Source of the DNA: Anastrepha obliqua
Lineage: Eukaryota > Arthropoda > Insecta > Diptera > Tephritidae
Direction of reading: 5' to 3'
Assembly: GCF_027943255.1 (NCBI RefSeq)
Contig: NC_072892.1
Location: forward strand, 19,739,792-19,803,791
Length of the DNA stretch: 64,000 nucleotides
The notes beneath the pieces were generated by a model, which saw only the letters and a list, made by a program, of their open reading frames with translations, ran no database searches and was not told the origin of the DNA. The position numbers were made by a program, and so were the translations under genes. Positions 1-11,511 of the stretch are shown in pieces (the stretch's first letter is position 1; every line of letters starts with the position of its first letter).

Positions 1-306
1 CTATTTATAAGGTCTTGAATCGACCTGGGCTGTTGGCGTAGAACTTCTCTTTCACGTCACTCCAAAAAAAAGTCTCCAGGTGTTAAATCACAAGATCTCG
101 GTGGCCAATTGTGATCCCCTCTTCGAGAGATAACACGATCCGGAAACTTTTCCAGTAAAAGATCAGTAGTTTCGTGGCAAGTAGCGCCGCCTTGTTGAAA
201 ATAAACGTTGTCGAGATCAATACCATCCAATTCCGGTCATAAAAAATCATTAATCATCTCTCGATAGCGCAATCACCTGTTATATAACACCTGTTATTGG
301 AAAACT
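1..306 (-). mobile_element. DD41D mariner-like fragment (family B), cut by window start
   Basis: Read on the minus strand this gives the C-terminal half of a Tc1/mariner transposase: a FQQGGATCH block, then RVISRRGDHNWPPRSCDLTP and DFFL, followed by a stop where the family has WGH. The spacing between the second and third catalytic positions is that of the DD41D (rosa/Crmar2-type) group. The second catalytic Asp is Gly here. The segment ends near 285-306 with AACACCTGTTATTGGAAAAC, the inverted terminal repeat also seen at 12913-13095 and 56393-56908, so those three are one family. Dead copy; the other end lies outside the window. Confidence 0.75.
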
Positions 307-619
307 CTTTGCCTGTAGCCATAAAAACTTTGTAACTTTAAATCTTGTAGTAATAACTCAAAAAAAATTATTTATTTATTAGGAATAAAGTTGAATGAAA
401 TTTTCAAATTTAACTTTCTTTCAATCCCTTTCAATGCTAAAGCCAATTTGGTAATAACTATTGATAAAAAAAATAAAATTTGGCATAGTTATCAACATAT
501 CTTCATTTTACGATATTTTATTTATTTCTTCAAATAATCTAAGGCTAGCCAAATCATAGTGTTTAGGAGCCACCAAATCTCTTGGGGCTTCTTGACTCGA
601 CCTTTTCAAAATTACAATT

Positions 620-766
620 TCAATTTTCAACCAAATCAAAACGTTCGATATAGACGGGAGGACGATGAGGTGCAATAGTAATACCATCATAGATTCCCAC
701 ATCTTGGTCGCACACTTCATCAAATCCGTTAGGGCATGAACAATCATCTGCATGAACTTGGCTTGG
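620..766 (-). pseudogene. possible coding remnant of unknown family
   Basis: The minus strand is open for 48 codons and contains the cysteine-bearing stretch DDCSCPNGFDEVCDQDVG and then PHRPPVYIERFDLVEN before a stop. An in-frame stop lies just upstream, after a stretch that also reads plausibly (FGKTFFDTI). The composition is less A/T-driven than in the neighbouring frames, which suggests a degraded exon rather than chance. I do not recognise the family, and chance openness cannot be excluded. Confidence 0.2.
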
Positions 767-1424
767 CAATTAAATCGTATCGAAAAATGTTTTACCAAAC
801 TGAAAGAAATTTAATATTTATATTAGAATTCCCATCGTGTACGTCATCTTTTCGTTCATGAGTGCATTTTCATACAAATAAGTGCATAATTGATTTCGCT
901 TTCGACCAACTTTTTTGTAATCCAAATACGTTAAATAAAGGTGGTATTACCTCTACCCTCTTCTTTAATGTCTAAATATGAAATTAAGACTTCTGCATTT
1001 CGTCCTCTTTCTGTGCTAACCTCGTAACTTCATTTTTTTCGACATTGAGATTTTTAGTGAAAAACACTCCTTAGCACTCCTGTTACGTAAAACAAAACAT
1101 ACAATGTTCATAATGATTATAGAATTTTTTCAGGGCGTTTCGATTTCTCTCGTATCTACATGTTCGAATTCAAAAACCTCGTATTTACTATAAGTATCGT
1201 ATCAAATAAGTTATAATTTTTCATGAAGTTAAGTAACTCTAAACATTTTTATCGATTTACTGAAAATTATGATTTTGTAGATACTAAGTTACAGAAAGAA
1301 GACGATTTGTTCATTTTAAGCCTTAAACTTTTAAAATTAAAATATTTGTATCGCATAAAATACTTATTTATCTCTTATATTTCGCCAAAGCGAAAATTTT
1401 GGCTGCCTACGCGCTTATGTATTA

Positions 1425-1460
1425 ACATATGTATGTATATATGTATGCATGTATGTTTGT
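1425..1460. repeat. imperfect TATG/TATA microsatellite
   Basis: Interrupted repeats of ATGT, ATAT and ATGC units. Confidence 0.6.
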
Positions 1461-1977
1461 CCATAGTGTACTAGACTATATAAAAAGAAAATTTTTACTA
1501 TTATTTAATACATAAAAAATCCGTTTGTTTTAGCGAAAGTAGGGGATTGAAATCAGTGCAAATCATAAAAACAGAATTAGTCACAGCAACAGATAATTTT
1601 TACAATTAACAAGCAGACCAGGGAGGGACTCTGGTCATGATTAATTTTACAACCAATGTTCACCACCAAAAATCAAAAATCAACCCAAAAAACATGACAA
1701 CAACACAATTCGCAGACATTTTTAGCGCAGTCATCCCAATACACACACACACAGAATGCATTTTATACGAGTACATACAAACATACGTTAATATTAGGAA
1801 TGCCAATATTAGCAAAAATTTTGATCCCGAGATTCGGGACTATGTTGAAAGCAATTCGTCGTGGAACCTAACTTTTTTAATATGAGCAGACATTCAATAA
1901 CTGAAAGCTTTTAAATATATCGTGACATAAAACTATTTAAAATTTAAAATAAACTGATTTTAAGAATCACTTATTTA

Positions 1978-2951
1978 TTAAGGGGTTATATACAGTTAGA
2001 ATTTTCAAAAAATCGATTTTATTTTATTTTTTTTCTTAATGTACATATATTTAAGAATACACACAGAAAATTTAATACCGTTCTGGTGAATATTTCCAAA
2101 GATACACGCAAATTTGAAAAGGCGTTTCAAAGTGCTTGAAAGTACAAAGCCGGAGACTCATGGTGCAGCTGGCAATAGGAATTACACTTGGGCCCAATGC
2201 GCATTCATATGCCGAAAAAGAAGATGAGCAGCGCGTGAACATTTCCGTCTCAGAGCGCGTGAGAGCACCCGAGATGGAAGAATGGCCCGCAGACAACATC
2301 AGCTCAAGTTATTAGAAGCTGCCGAAGCGGTGGAGGGTGTATTATATGGTCGTAGAATAGGCAATTCCATGTAAGTTAAGTTGTTTATCCTATGTAAAGT
2401 GCTTTTTAAACTTTAAACGCGTTTTTCTCAATGGTGTTTTCAGAGTCGGTGGCCAACATTACTCGAAAACGGCTACACCGATTAGTCTCAAATTTTAACA
2501 TGAGCTTCTTAAATATATTTTTTAGTAATTAATTGAAGATTTTTTTCACCGACAATAATTTTTTTAAGGCCGAAATTTTGGTCAAAAATCGATTTTTTTT
2601 TTGTTTTTGAGAAACCGCCATTTTGTCAAAAAGATTTATTTTGCTTATTCCTCCGATTAATTACTAGAGTTAACATTACTTTAACGAAATCTGTTTGGTT
2701 TTTTAATTTCAGAGGATCCAGTTCAGAGTTATAGCGGCCACCGCAAAACGTCTTTTTTGAGAGGAGCTCCCGGAGATCAGCTGTAACTAGTTTCCAAATA
2801 AATATTTTTACTAATACGAAGGCTTAAAATGCAATTAAAAAATAACATAATATGTGTACAGATTTCTAGATCAATGAATTTAAAAGTTTTTTCAGAAAAA
2901 ATTCTGGAAAAATCGCTTTTTTCGGCCTTCTAACTGTATATAATCCTTTAA
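1978..2951. mobile_element. TTAA-flanked inverted-repeat element T1
   Basis: The element body (1982-2947, 966 bp) is flanked by TTAA at 1978-1981 and 2948-2951. The ends read GGGGTTATATACAGTTAGAA and, in reverse complement, AGGATTATATACAGTTAGAA. An internal GCGTTTTTCTCAA motif (about 2420) and a CCACCGCAA...GAG...AGCTCC...GATAACT-like block (about 2740-2790) match the elements at 3646 and 19825. Plus-strand reading of 2160-2320 gives broken coding similar in feel to a transposase C-terminus (SYAEKEDEQR; RRQHQLKLLEAAEAVEGVLY). TTAA duplication fits piggyBac or Kolobok; the G-rich ends favour Kolobok-like over the CCC ends of the piggyBac at 53464. The superfamily is inference. Confidence 0.7.
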
Positions 2952-3641
2952 TAAAAACAAATCTTAAGGTGTGGAAAAAAGGAATATAAAACCGAAATTA
3001 ACAATAATAAAGAAAAATTAATAAAAATGTACAAAAACAAAAACCAAAATTAACAATAATAAAGAAAAATTAATAAAAATATACAAACACAAAAACTCTA
3101 AAAAAGTGTATGCCCCACCATAAAGCAGCCATAAGTAATCGAATATAACTAAAGGGAAATTTAAAACAAAACCCATAATTAACCCTTTACCGCATATGAG
3201 CCTATTTTTGAGCACTTTTGATTCAATTTTACAATATATCAATTTTTTTTTTATATTTACATATATTATATTTCATATATTTTATTTATTTTATATTTTA
3301 CTTATTATAAAATAATTCAAACTATTTTGATTCATCAAATATATTTTATATTCAGCAATAATAAAAAAATTGCCTATGACCTCACTCTTGTGCAAGTGGG
3401 TGAAAAATCAGAATTGAAGTGCGAATGATTCATTTTCAGAGTTTCAGTTTCGGTTATAGTGTAAAACGTACGTACTTTTTGACAAAAAAAAATGTTTTCA
3501 TGAAATCGATATATTCATCTTTTTCGACCGATAATAATTTTTTCGCTTTCCATCTGGCTTCTATGCTTCACAACTAGTTTTTATATTTAGTTGTGCAAAA
3601 AACAAAAAAAACCCAAAATATACAACTTTTTCATTATTTGT
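2952..3641. other. AT-rich gap with a 52-bp tandem duplication
   Basis: No gene seen. Positions 2997-3100 hold two imperfect copies of a 52-bp A-rich unit beginning ATTAACAATAATAAAG. The rest is AT-rich single-copy-looking sequence. Confidence 0.6.
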
Positions 3642-4350
3642 TTAAGGGGATAGGGGTAGTCAGAATTTTGAAAAGGATTGCATGTTTTTGCATTTTCTTA
3701 AAGTAAAACATCTTAAAAATATTGTGGTAAAATTTGAATTGAATCCGACAAATACTTTTCGAGTTATTCAACAATTAACAAAGGGCGCTCCGGAGCAGAT
3801 AGCAAAACTTTAAATTCGTTTTTCTCAAAACTATGTTTTTTGAACTGGTGATCACTTTAACTTAAAAACCGCTTGGTAGATGCCAATTAAATGTTTAGTA
3901 CTTTTGAAAACCATAACTAACTCGTGCCTGATTGAAGGATTTTTTTCTCAAAAATTTCAATTTTTTTAAGCAATTAACTGTCGGTTTTTTTCTCGAAAAT
4001 CTGAAAAAATATTTCCTGAGGCCACCATATTGAAAAAAAGCTTCGATCAGACACAAGATTATCTATTAATAAAATTAATTTCTGTTGTCCGATTGATTTT
4101 AGATGAATCTCCAAGGACTTGTGATGATCACCGCAAGGGACTTCTGGAGAAACGAGCTCCTCACAAACAGCGATAACTTTTACAATTATTGTACTAATTT
4201 TTTTTTTTGAAATTTTGCTAAAGTCAAGTCGAAACATGATGTATTAATGCTATGTTTTTATTTTTATAAAATAAAGAAATTGACTAGCAAAAAAAAAAAA
4301 TTATTGAAAATCATCATTTTTTCGCGCCTCTGACTACCCTAACCCCTTAA
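3642..4350. mobile_element. TTAA-flanked inverted-repeat element T2
   Basis: The 701-bp body (3646-4346) lies between TTAA at 3642-3645 and 4347-4350. The ends are GGGGATAGGGGTAGTCAGA and, in reverse complement, GGGGTTAGGGTAGTCAGA. The whole body aligns by eye with 19825-20520, including TCGAGTTATTCAA, GGGCGCTCCGGA, GTTTTTCTCAAAACTATG and GATGATCACCGCAAGGGACT. No intact coding; it is a long MITE-like non-autonomous copy. Confidence 0.75.
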
Positions 4351-7300
4351 TATGTCTTATTGATAATTAAATAAAGTTATTTCCCACGCGAAACAATTTT
4401 TTTTCAACGCTATATTAGTTCATGAAGGAATGGTTTAATTATTCTTATTGCATTTAAAATTTTTACGCAAGAACAGCAAAACATTTGAGCTGGAGTCGGC
4501 CAATGCTGATCCGAACTTGTTACATAAATACAAAACCTGCTAATAAAAACATCTTTCGGCCTCTATACTTTTCGCTTGAACTGCCAAGGGAAAACAAACC
4601 CTTTGAAGGTAGTGACTCCTAACTCCATAATTACAAAATATTTATACTTGTTTTACCGACGCAGCGGATTATTCATAAATTCTTGGACTCAAGGATTCCT
4701 TAAACTCTCGTTTATATTAGTGGCGCTATGAGTGCATTCATTTAAGTTTTATTCACAAAAAGATCCTAGCTACAATTTTAGAACTACAGTACAATCGTGA
4801 TAGTCCGACATTTCTTAATCCGACACGTTCGGTAATCCGACAACCTCATAACGTCTATGGATGCAATTGGCATTATTTTATTTTGATCAGTCGTAGCAGA
4901 GCAGCAGAGGGGGATTGTGTTTTGTTTCCCGGTCACAACGTATTTGTCATTAAATTTGAACGACGCCAGTTCTCTCGCGATTTCTGACGGTGTTGATGTG
5001 ATTTTTTTTCTGTCTTTTCGTGTCGTTATTTTCTGATTTGGTTTTACTTAGTGATGGCATCAACGTCAAACTTCAGTGATCCTGCAATGTATACAAGCTA
5101 GTCCCGGGCTATCGGGACTGACATCCCTAATACATACATACATATGTATACGCACTGGAAATGCGCTCATTGTATCAACCGTATCGGCTGCACACAGCAA
5201 ATTTCTAATTTTGCACTATCATTGCATCACAAACAAAAACAAAATGCATAAACAAACCACGACAACAACAGCAAAAAAAAAAATGTCGTTACAAGCTGTC
5301 AAAGAAAATAATTGTAAAATCAGTGCGATTCGAACGAAATTTCTGCTGCGTTTCGATTGCGTACACTTTGTTGAAAATTTGGAGAAATCGAGCAAAAATC
5401 ATGCGGAGAAAAAATTGTGTTAAGCGTAACGTGCGATGTGCCAAAAGGAAGCGTTAAGTGAAGTGAATGTGCCGTGCTTATAAACCTCCCTGCTCGGCTA
5501 CCTCCAGCCCATGTGACTACCCGCTCGGCAGTAGTTGTCCACGTATTTACAATTTTTGCATATTTGCCCATTGGCATCGAAATGCGCTGGCATGGAAAAT
5601 TGTTGCATCCTAAAAATGTATGTGTTCATTTGCGAAATTCCATATGCCGGCACACACATTTACGCAAAACTGTAAATATGGTTTAGTGCATTGCTGTTGT
5701 TGTTGCTTTTGCATTTCTGGTGTTAATGATTGCGCAAACGTAGCCCTCGACTTTGCCGCACTCTCGTTGTTTTCCACTACGCATATGTATATGTGTGCAT
5801 GTGTATATATGTGTGTGTACATGTATGCCACTGCGATCAGGCGTCTGTCTATTGCTTACAAGTTCACCTTTGACCTCCTCAAATCACTTTTACCGTCGTC
5901 TTGTTTTTTGGCAAATATTTTTACATGTTTTTTCGGCTTACAATCGAAAGGTCTTTGAAGTTTTCGTAGCAAAATTAAGATTTACTACAAATTTGCTTTG
6001 TTTGCGAGTGGGGCAGGGAGGTTCTACAGGGATAAATAGAAAATCGTTCTATATTAACGGAAAATATTTACAATGCCAAAACAATGCAATAACATTTGAC
6101 ACATGAAATATACATACAGATATACTATATACTTACATGTGTATGTACCTACAAAACATACTTATGAACTGTGCAGCCTGAAGGGATTCAATATTTAGTT
6201 CGTAAAAATGTAGACTTTAAATAAACGTACAAAAGCCATGCTGCTACAAAATTTTCCCGCGTTTTATGCATCTACATACACATTTATGCATGAAGTGCAC
6301 ATATACATACATAAACCATACGAATTTCCTATATAATTAAACTATGCATTTGATTTCTTCAAACCTTTCAGAGATTTTTCTCGTAATACTGGCAGTTTCT
6401 CGCCATTTCTTTTTCCACTCTTTAACCCCGAAGATCATTGCATTTATTATAAGAAAGCGACACACATATTTCTCAAGAGCTTTCTTATTTGCTTGGCGCA
6501 CCTAAAACCTGTAACCCTAACGGTCAAATGTCCATCAAATGTCAAAAGTTCATTAAATATTGTCAAAATTCATTTATTAAGTTCGCAGCACCAGCGACAG
6601 CTACAAACTGGACCACTCAGCTTCACCCTTTGAACCATTAGCGTTGTTATTGTTGGTGTTGTTGCTGCAATAAACACACTCTTATCTGTAAAGCAAAAGC
6701 AACTCACCGTACAAATGTATGAAATTAACGCAATTCGACGCAAAAGTGTCAAATACCTCACAACTCTTCATATGAACCCATCGCAGAAAGCCGAAAAACA
6801 AGATCAAGAAAGAAAAACAAACAGAACCTAAAAGATTTGACAAAACAGCTAAACAAAAAAGGGTAAAATACGGAAATTAGTTGTCCTACTTTTTTACCGA
6901 GAGGGGTACTTTTGATCTTAAAATTACAACAGCATCTCATGACCCAAGGCGGCATCTCAAAAGACCACCAGAAAGGCATAGAAAGCGCATTTAACGGCTT
7001 TAATGAGGTCGAGGAGGGTAAGGGTTGAACGGTAGGGTTGTGGTGGTATGGTTGTGATGCTGCAATATTTTAACTGGATTTACAGCTCGTAAATTTAATA
7101 AAAAAAAAAAAAAATAAAGAAAACAACAAGCACGAAAACAAAGTTGCTAAGTATTTAAGCACTGAATTGCTGGCAGCACTTTTGATCTTGCGGCCCCTCG
7201 CCATAGAAATTACTTCGGATCGACGATAACGAATTGACAGCGAATGCGAGCTCTTAACTTCAATTAACATGCAATTGATGCTCATTTAAGATAAGTAATT

Positions 7301-7405
7301 TGCAGATAATTTAGCAATCGTCAATAAAAAAAATATTTTTTGCATTGTTGAGGTTCCCGCCCTTCATATTTTTTGCTTAAAATGTGAAAAGGGAATGAGA
7401 TGGTC
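4351..7405. other. 3-kb stretch without a supported gene
   Basis: Several open frames of 60-117 codons overlap on both strands around 5076-6106 and 6570-7285, but they are mutually contradictory, low in complexity and match no domain I recognise. Short microsatellite-like CATA and TATG runs occur near 5130, 5790, 6110 and 6275. A pogo-like terminus at 4789 is listed separately. Confidence 0.55.
4789..4850 (+). mobile_element. possible pogo/Tigger-like left terminus
   Basis: CAGTACAATCGTGATAGTCC followed by repeats of the type AATCCGACA resembles the outer ends of pogo-group elements, which begin CAGTA and are often followed by CGATTATCCG-like subterminal repeats. No matching inverted end or transposase coding was found downstream, so this is a fragment at best. 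Confidence 0.3.
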
Positions 7406-7603
7406 TTAAGGGCACAGATACCTGTAAAGTTTTGAAATTTTTTTTTTTTTGTTTGATAAAATGTTAATATAATCCTTTAAGATGTAAATTTAAGTAATAT
7501 TGCTCATATTACAGATCGTCAACCGTGACGACTCTATTCTTTGCGTTCGAGCGCTGGGAGAGGTATGGTTACGTTGTATTCCAACGCGTTTTTCTCAAAA
7601 CTA

Positions 7604-8525
7604 AAGGGTGGTTAAGTTTCAAGGGCCGGTGTTGATTTTGAATAAAATACAATTATTTTTTGAATTATTGTCATTTCTCTTTATTATGATAATACTGGTA
7701 TAGCTCAATTACGCATAAAACAAATTATTGGCCAAATGGCCTCCGCGCCCTCGGCGGCACATCTCCATTCGATGGTCTAAATTTTCGATGACGCTGAGGC
7801 ATAATTGAGGTTCTATGCCGTCAATGTGTCGAATTATCTCCTCATCCTTTAGCTCTTTAATTGTTGCTGGCTTATCGACGTACACCTTTTCTTTCAAATA
7901 ACTCCAAAGAAAGAAGTCCAACGCTGTCAAATCACATGATCTTGGTGGCCAATTGACATCGCCGCGACGTGAGATTATTCGGCCATCAAATTTTTCGCGC
8001 AAAAGACCATTGTTTCATTAGCTGTGTGACAAGTGGCACCGCCCTGTTGAAACCACATATCGTCCATATCCATATCTTCCAATTCGGGTCATAAAAAGTT
8101 CGTTATCATCTCACGATAGCGAACACTATTCACAGTAACTGCCTGACCGGCCTCATTTTGGAAAAAATACGGCCCATTGATGCCGCTGGCCCATACACCG
8201 CACTAAACAGTCACTCTCTGTGGGTGCATTGGTTTTTCGGCAATCACTCTTGGATTATCATTCGCCCAAATGCGGCAATTCTGCTTTTTGACGAATCCAC
8301 TGAGGTGAAAATGTGCCTCATCACTGAAGATGATTTTCTTCGAAAATTGGACGCCCGTTTTCATAATAAGCCTGAATAACTTTAACGCGTTGCTCGATTG
8401 TGTATTTTTCTATGGTTCAAATTGAATTAGTCTGAAATTGAAAAATGTCGAATGAAATGCAGAAAAAACTTGACGTTTAGGTGTGGTTCATATTCAACAT
8501 CGGCCCTTGAAATTCGCCACCCTTT
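7604..8525 (-). mobile_element. DD41D rosa-like element (family A), decayed
   Basis: The ends are AAGGGTGGTTAAGTTTCAAG and an imperfect inverted copy at 8484-8525, with TA at 7602-7603 and 8525-8526. The minus strand encodes a transposase remnant: VCGP/INGPYFF-type central region, WFQQGGATCHTA with Gly at the second catalytic position, then DGRIISRRGDVNWPPRSCDL and DFFLWSYLKEKVYVDKPA, ending in a HRMEMCRRGRGGHLANN block. The N-terminal helix-turn-helix portion is missing, so this is an internal deletion derivative. It is inserted into T3. Rosa/Crmar2-type elements are known from tephritids, supporting the host assignment. Confidence 0.8.
7709..8002 (-). pseudogene. DD41D mariner transposase, C-terminal part
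   Basis: Open C-terminal frame of the rosa-like element at 7604-8525. It holds the NWPPRSCDLTALDFFLWSYL block with the third catalytic Asp and the basic C-terminal tail. One extra codon (EE at the KDEEIIRH step) compared with the sister copy at 19120-19644. Upstream coding continues out of frame toward 8340, so the transposase is not functional. Confidence 0.75.
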
Positions 8526-8779
8526 ATATTTTTCGAATTGGCGTACACGATAACTCGAAAAATTATTGGACGATCTCCCTGAAATTTTGCACACATCTTT
8601 TTTATGACATTACTTTTTATGTGAATTTACAAGTTTTCGAAAATTTTTCGAAAGAGTTATTTTTTCGTAGCAAAAATATTATATTAGGAAAATTCGCCGC
8701 AAAATTAATTTTTTTTTTGAAGCATTTTATTTCACGAATTTTTTCCCCCCATTTTTCTTTAATTCATATAGAAATTATG

Positions 8780-9945
8780 ACATTAATAAACAAAAACATC
8801 TTGGCATCGAAATACCACAAATTGTCAAAAAGTATCCCGCCTAGCCCCATGGCTGCTAAAACCGACATCAATAAACATCGAACTGCACGACTACTCTAAA
8901 AGCACCAACAGCAATAATGCTTTTTCCAAACTCTTCCATCAACTAATTGACACCAAAGAATTAACCGACTGCAACTTGCTCTTTACTGACGGTACCAAAT
9001 CCGTAAACAACACCGCTTTCGCAGTTGTAAATAACTTCGGGGATCATCTATGTGTTGGGCACCTCCCTCTACATGCTTCCCTTTATACAGCCGAAGTGGT
9101 GGATTTACTTAATGCTATCTACCATGCATCTACCTACAAAGGCAAGTCCGCCATTTACTGCGATAGCTTCTCCGTCCGCGAAAGCGTTAGGAATATCTAC
9201 AACGACAGCCAACTTGTCAGCCAAATCCGTGACTTCTTAATAAAATACTCGAAGCAAATAAAAATAGTTTGGATCCCCAGCCACAAAAGCATACAGGGGA
9301 ACAAACATGCCGATTCAGCTGCCAAAAATAATACATATTTTCATCTTTTTCATATTATCACCTATTATAACTCTTCCCCTATTAACTGCAAAAGACCACC
9401 TTAAAGTTATTCAAAACCACTGCAACCTAAAACTCAAATATTGGGCACATTTCAACCTCCCATATTATTTAAATAATTCAGAATGCAAGAAATCCATATA
9501 CCCATCCACATTCCAAAAGAACTTATAAGCCTTTTTATCCGCCTAAGAATTGGGCACACCAACCTCACCCACCAACACCTATTAAAAGGCGATCCAACTC
9601 CTGTATGTCCCTTTTGTAGAGACCAACTAAACATAAGTCACCTACTCGATTTATGTCCTTTGCTAACCCACAAACGCATCTCCAGATTTGAATCCACCCC
9701 ACCTTCCTCACTACTCAAAACTATTAACAACCAAAGCATAACTAACTTGTTTAACTTTCTGAACGAAATAGATCCACACAAAGCATTGTAAAATTAACTT
9801 CAACTTAATCAACACTACGAAATCGATATCACTTAGGTGCAAAAACACCGAAGCCAATGCAGCCAGTGTGTTAAAATTGTTAGTGCAATATTTTATATAA
9901 TAATAATAAACAAAATAATAATAAAACAAAAAATGTTTGGTTTCT
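8780..9945 (+). mobile_element. I-clade non-LTR retrotransposon, 5' truncated
   Basis: The fragment carries an RNase H domain and a C-terminal cysteine-rich tail on the plus strand. It ends in a TAA-rich run at 9896-9935, as I elements characteristically do. The 5' boundary is only approximate (about 8780-8850); reverse transcriptase is absent. It is nested in T3. Confidence 0.7.
8853..9791 (+). pseudogene. I-like ORF2 remnant: RNase H and C-terminal zinc-binding tail
   Basis: From 8853 the frame reads LLKPTSINIELHDYSKS and continues into RNase H with all four acidic positions visible: LFTDGTK, AEVVDLL, YCDSFSV and HADSAAKN; the WIPSHKS block precedes the last one. The frame breaks near 9325, and a second frame (9483-9791) supplies the tail LFIRLRIGHTNLTHQHLL, PVCPFCRD and HLLDLCPLL, typical of the I clade after RNase H. 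In an intact element this protein would be the reverse transcriptase used for target-primed insertion. Here only the last third remains and it is frameshifted. Confidence 0.75.
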
Positions 9946-10197
9946 AGTATTCAGGTCACTGACGCCGATGCTACAATGCCCGCTGATTGAGAAGCCCCGC
10001 TGCGACCTTCCTGGAAGAATTGAGTGTACATCCGCCATTTTAAATGATTAAAATAAAAAAAAATTGTACATTATTTTAATGTGTAAATAAACTGTATGCC
10101 AATTTTGAAAAAAATAAATTGACTTCTTCATTTTAAATATCTAATTTTAATCAAAATCAGGGAAAATATGGCGGTTTACAGGTATCTGCCCCCTTAA

Positions 10198-10700
10198 AAC
10201 AAAACGCTTGGTCAAGTAGATTTTGAGTTATGGTATACGAATTTCTGAAAAACAATTTTTAGTCGAACAGGCACTGAAACCCAGCCTGGAGTAACAGACG
10301 CTCAAATATTCATAATTTCGCCAATTTTTTTTAGAGCCTTGAAATTTTTACGCAATATTCTTGAGATTCCAAAAAGTGGAATATTAAGTGAAACAAATTA
10401 ATATATAAATATTATATCTTATCCTTACGAGTAAGAAATATTATATTAAAATGTAATATACTACAAAAATATGCGCCATTTTCGCCAAAAGGATTTGCCA
10501 TGAAGCAAAATATACAGAAAGAGTGAAGAGGATTGATTCACTGCACTTAAAAAATATTACTTGCTAGTTTTAGTGAACTTGGTGTAATAATATAGAAATT
10601 ATTTATAATTTTAATGACTCAATACAAAAAATTGAATTTTATTATAGACTCTTTTTAAAGACTCTATTAACGATAGGTTTTCAACCACGACTCAACATTT
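10198..10700. other. AT-rich gap, no gene seen
   Basis: No open frame of note and no repeat termini recognised. Confidence 0.6.
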
Positions 10701-11510
10701 GTGGGAATAAGAAGGATGAAATACTTACTGACTCACATGAAATAATGGAGAGATGCGTGGAGCACTTTAAGGAAAATCGGGGCATATGAATTTGAAGCGG
10801 TGAAAACATTCACGTATTTGGGGCTTAAACTAAGCCACGACAATGCAATGAGCATCGTAAACGACGAGAGAATACAAGCTGCACCTAGAATTGGATAGAC
10901 TTCAACCGGTCGAAATATCATTACGCGATGAACAAGCAGGCTTCCGTCCCCACCGGAGTTGCGTAGATCAAGCGAATACTCTGAGGAGAATTATTGAACA
11001 ATCCTTAGAGTGGAACATCCCACTTTATGTGGTGTTCATTGATTTCAAGAAGATTTTTGATATCATCAATTGCACTGCAATATGGTCTTCCCTAGGAAAA
11101 ATAAAGGAGTTCCAAGGAAAAAAAGGAGTGCAGATTATAAAGGCACTCTACTGTACTACAGAGCTAACAGTTCTCCACAATGGCGCCACAAGCACTCCAT
11201 TTAGAACGACATCCGGCGTGAAACAGGACTGTCCACTGTCGCCACTTATTTTCGCGGTCACACTTGACAAAGAACGTAGTATGCTGGAAAAAAGAGCCAA
11301 GGCATCACTTGGACGCTATCCCGCCAACTACACGACCTCGACTATGCTAACGATATTTGCCTGCTTTCACACAGGCATTCCCACATGCAAGCCAAATCCC
11401 CTTAATTTCTGTGATAACTACTTAACTAGTAACTTAAATTTTTCGAATTATTTGTGGGCATACAGTTGCGAACGGAAAAATAGCAATACCAAAAAAAAAA
11501 AAAAATTATA
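10700..11510 (+). pseudogene. RTE-like non-LTR reverse transcriptase fragment, rearranged
   Basis: Plus-strand frame 10891-11511 begins with RDEQAGFRPHRSCVDQ and holds reverse transcriptase motifs VFIDFKKIFD and SGVKQDCPLSPLIF (usual form GVRQGCPLSP). After a frameshift near 11310 the next frame reads LHDLDYANDICLLSHRHSH, so the catalytic YADD is YAND. Just upstream (10735-10890) are scrambled pieces: a MERCVEHFKE-like linker that normally precedes the polymerase, and YEFEAVKTFTYLGLKLSHDN, which normally follows it. So the copy is rearranged as well as truncated. RTE/BovB-like is the best guess for clade; CR1-like is possible. Confidence 0.65.
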
Positions 11511-11511
11511 G

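Larger units (their letters stand above)
307..1977. other. AT-rich gap without a convincing gene
   Basis: Mostly AT-rich sequence with poly-A/T runs, a TATG/TATA-rich patch at 1425-1460 and a short CA run near 1740. Several open frames are present but have skewed composition and no recognisable domain. A short cysteine-containing frame at 620-766 on the minus strand is listed separately. Confidence 0.6.
7406..10197. mobile_element. TTAA-flanked inverted-repeat element T3 with two nested insertions
   Basis: TTAA at 7406-7409 and 10194-10197 flank a body (7410-10193) with ends GGGCACAGATACCTGTAAA and, in reverse complement, GGGGGCAGATACCTGTAAA. Just inside the left part is AACGCGTTTTTCTCAAAACT (7582-7602), the internal motif shared with T1, T2 and T4. 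A DD41D element (7604-8525) interrupts it right after this motif, and an I-like retrotransposon fragment lies at about 8780-9945. With these removed the original element would be about 0.7-0.8 kb, close to T2 and T4. Confidence 0.7.

Noticed and set aside
5076..6106. Cluster of five overlapping frames of 70-117 codons
   Set aside because: They conflict on both strands, follow CA/TG-rich sequence and show no domain or splice support.
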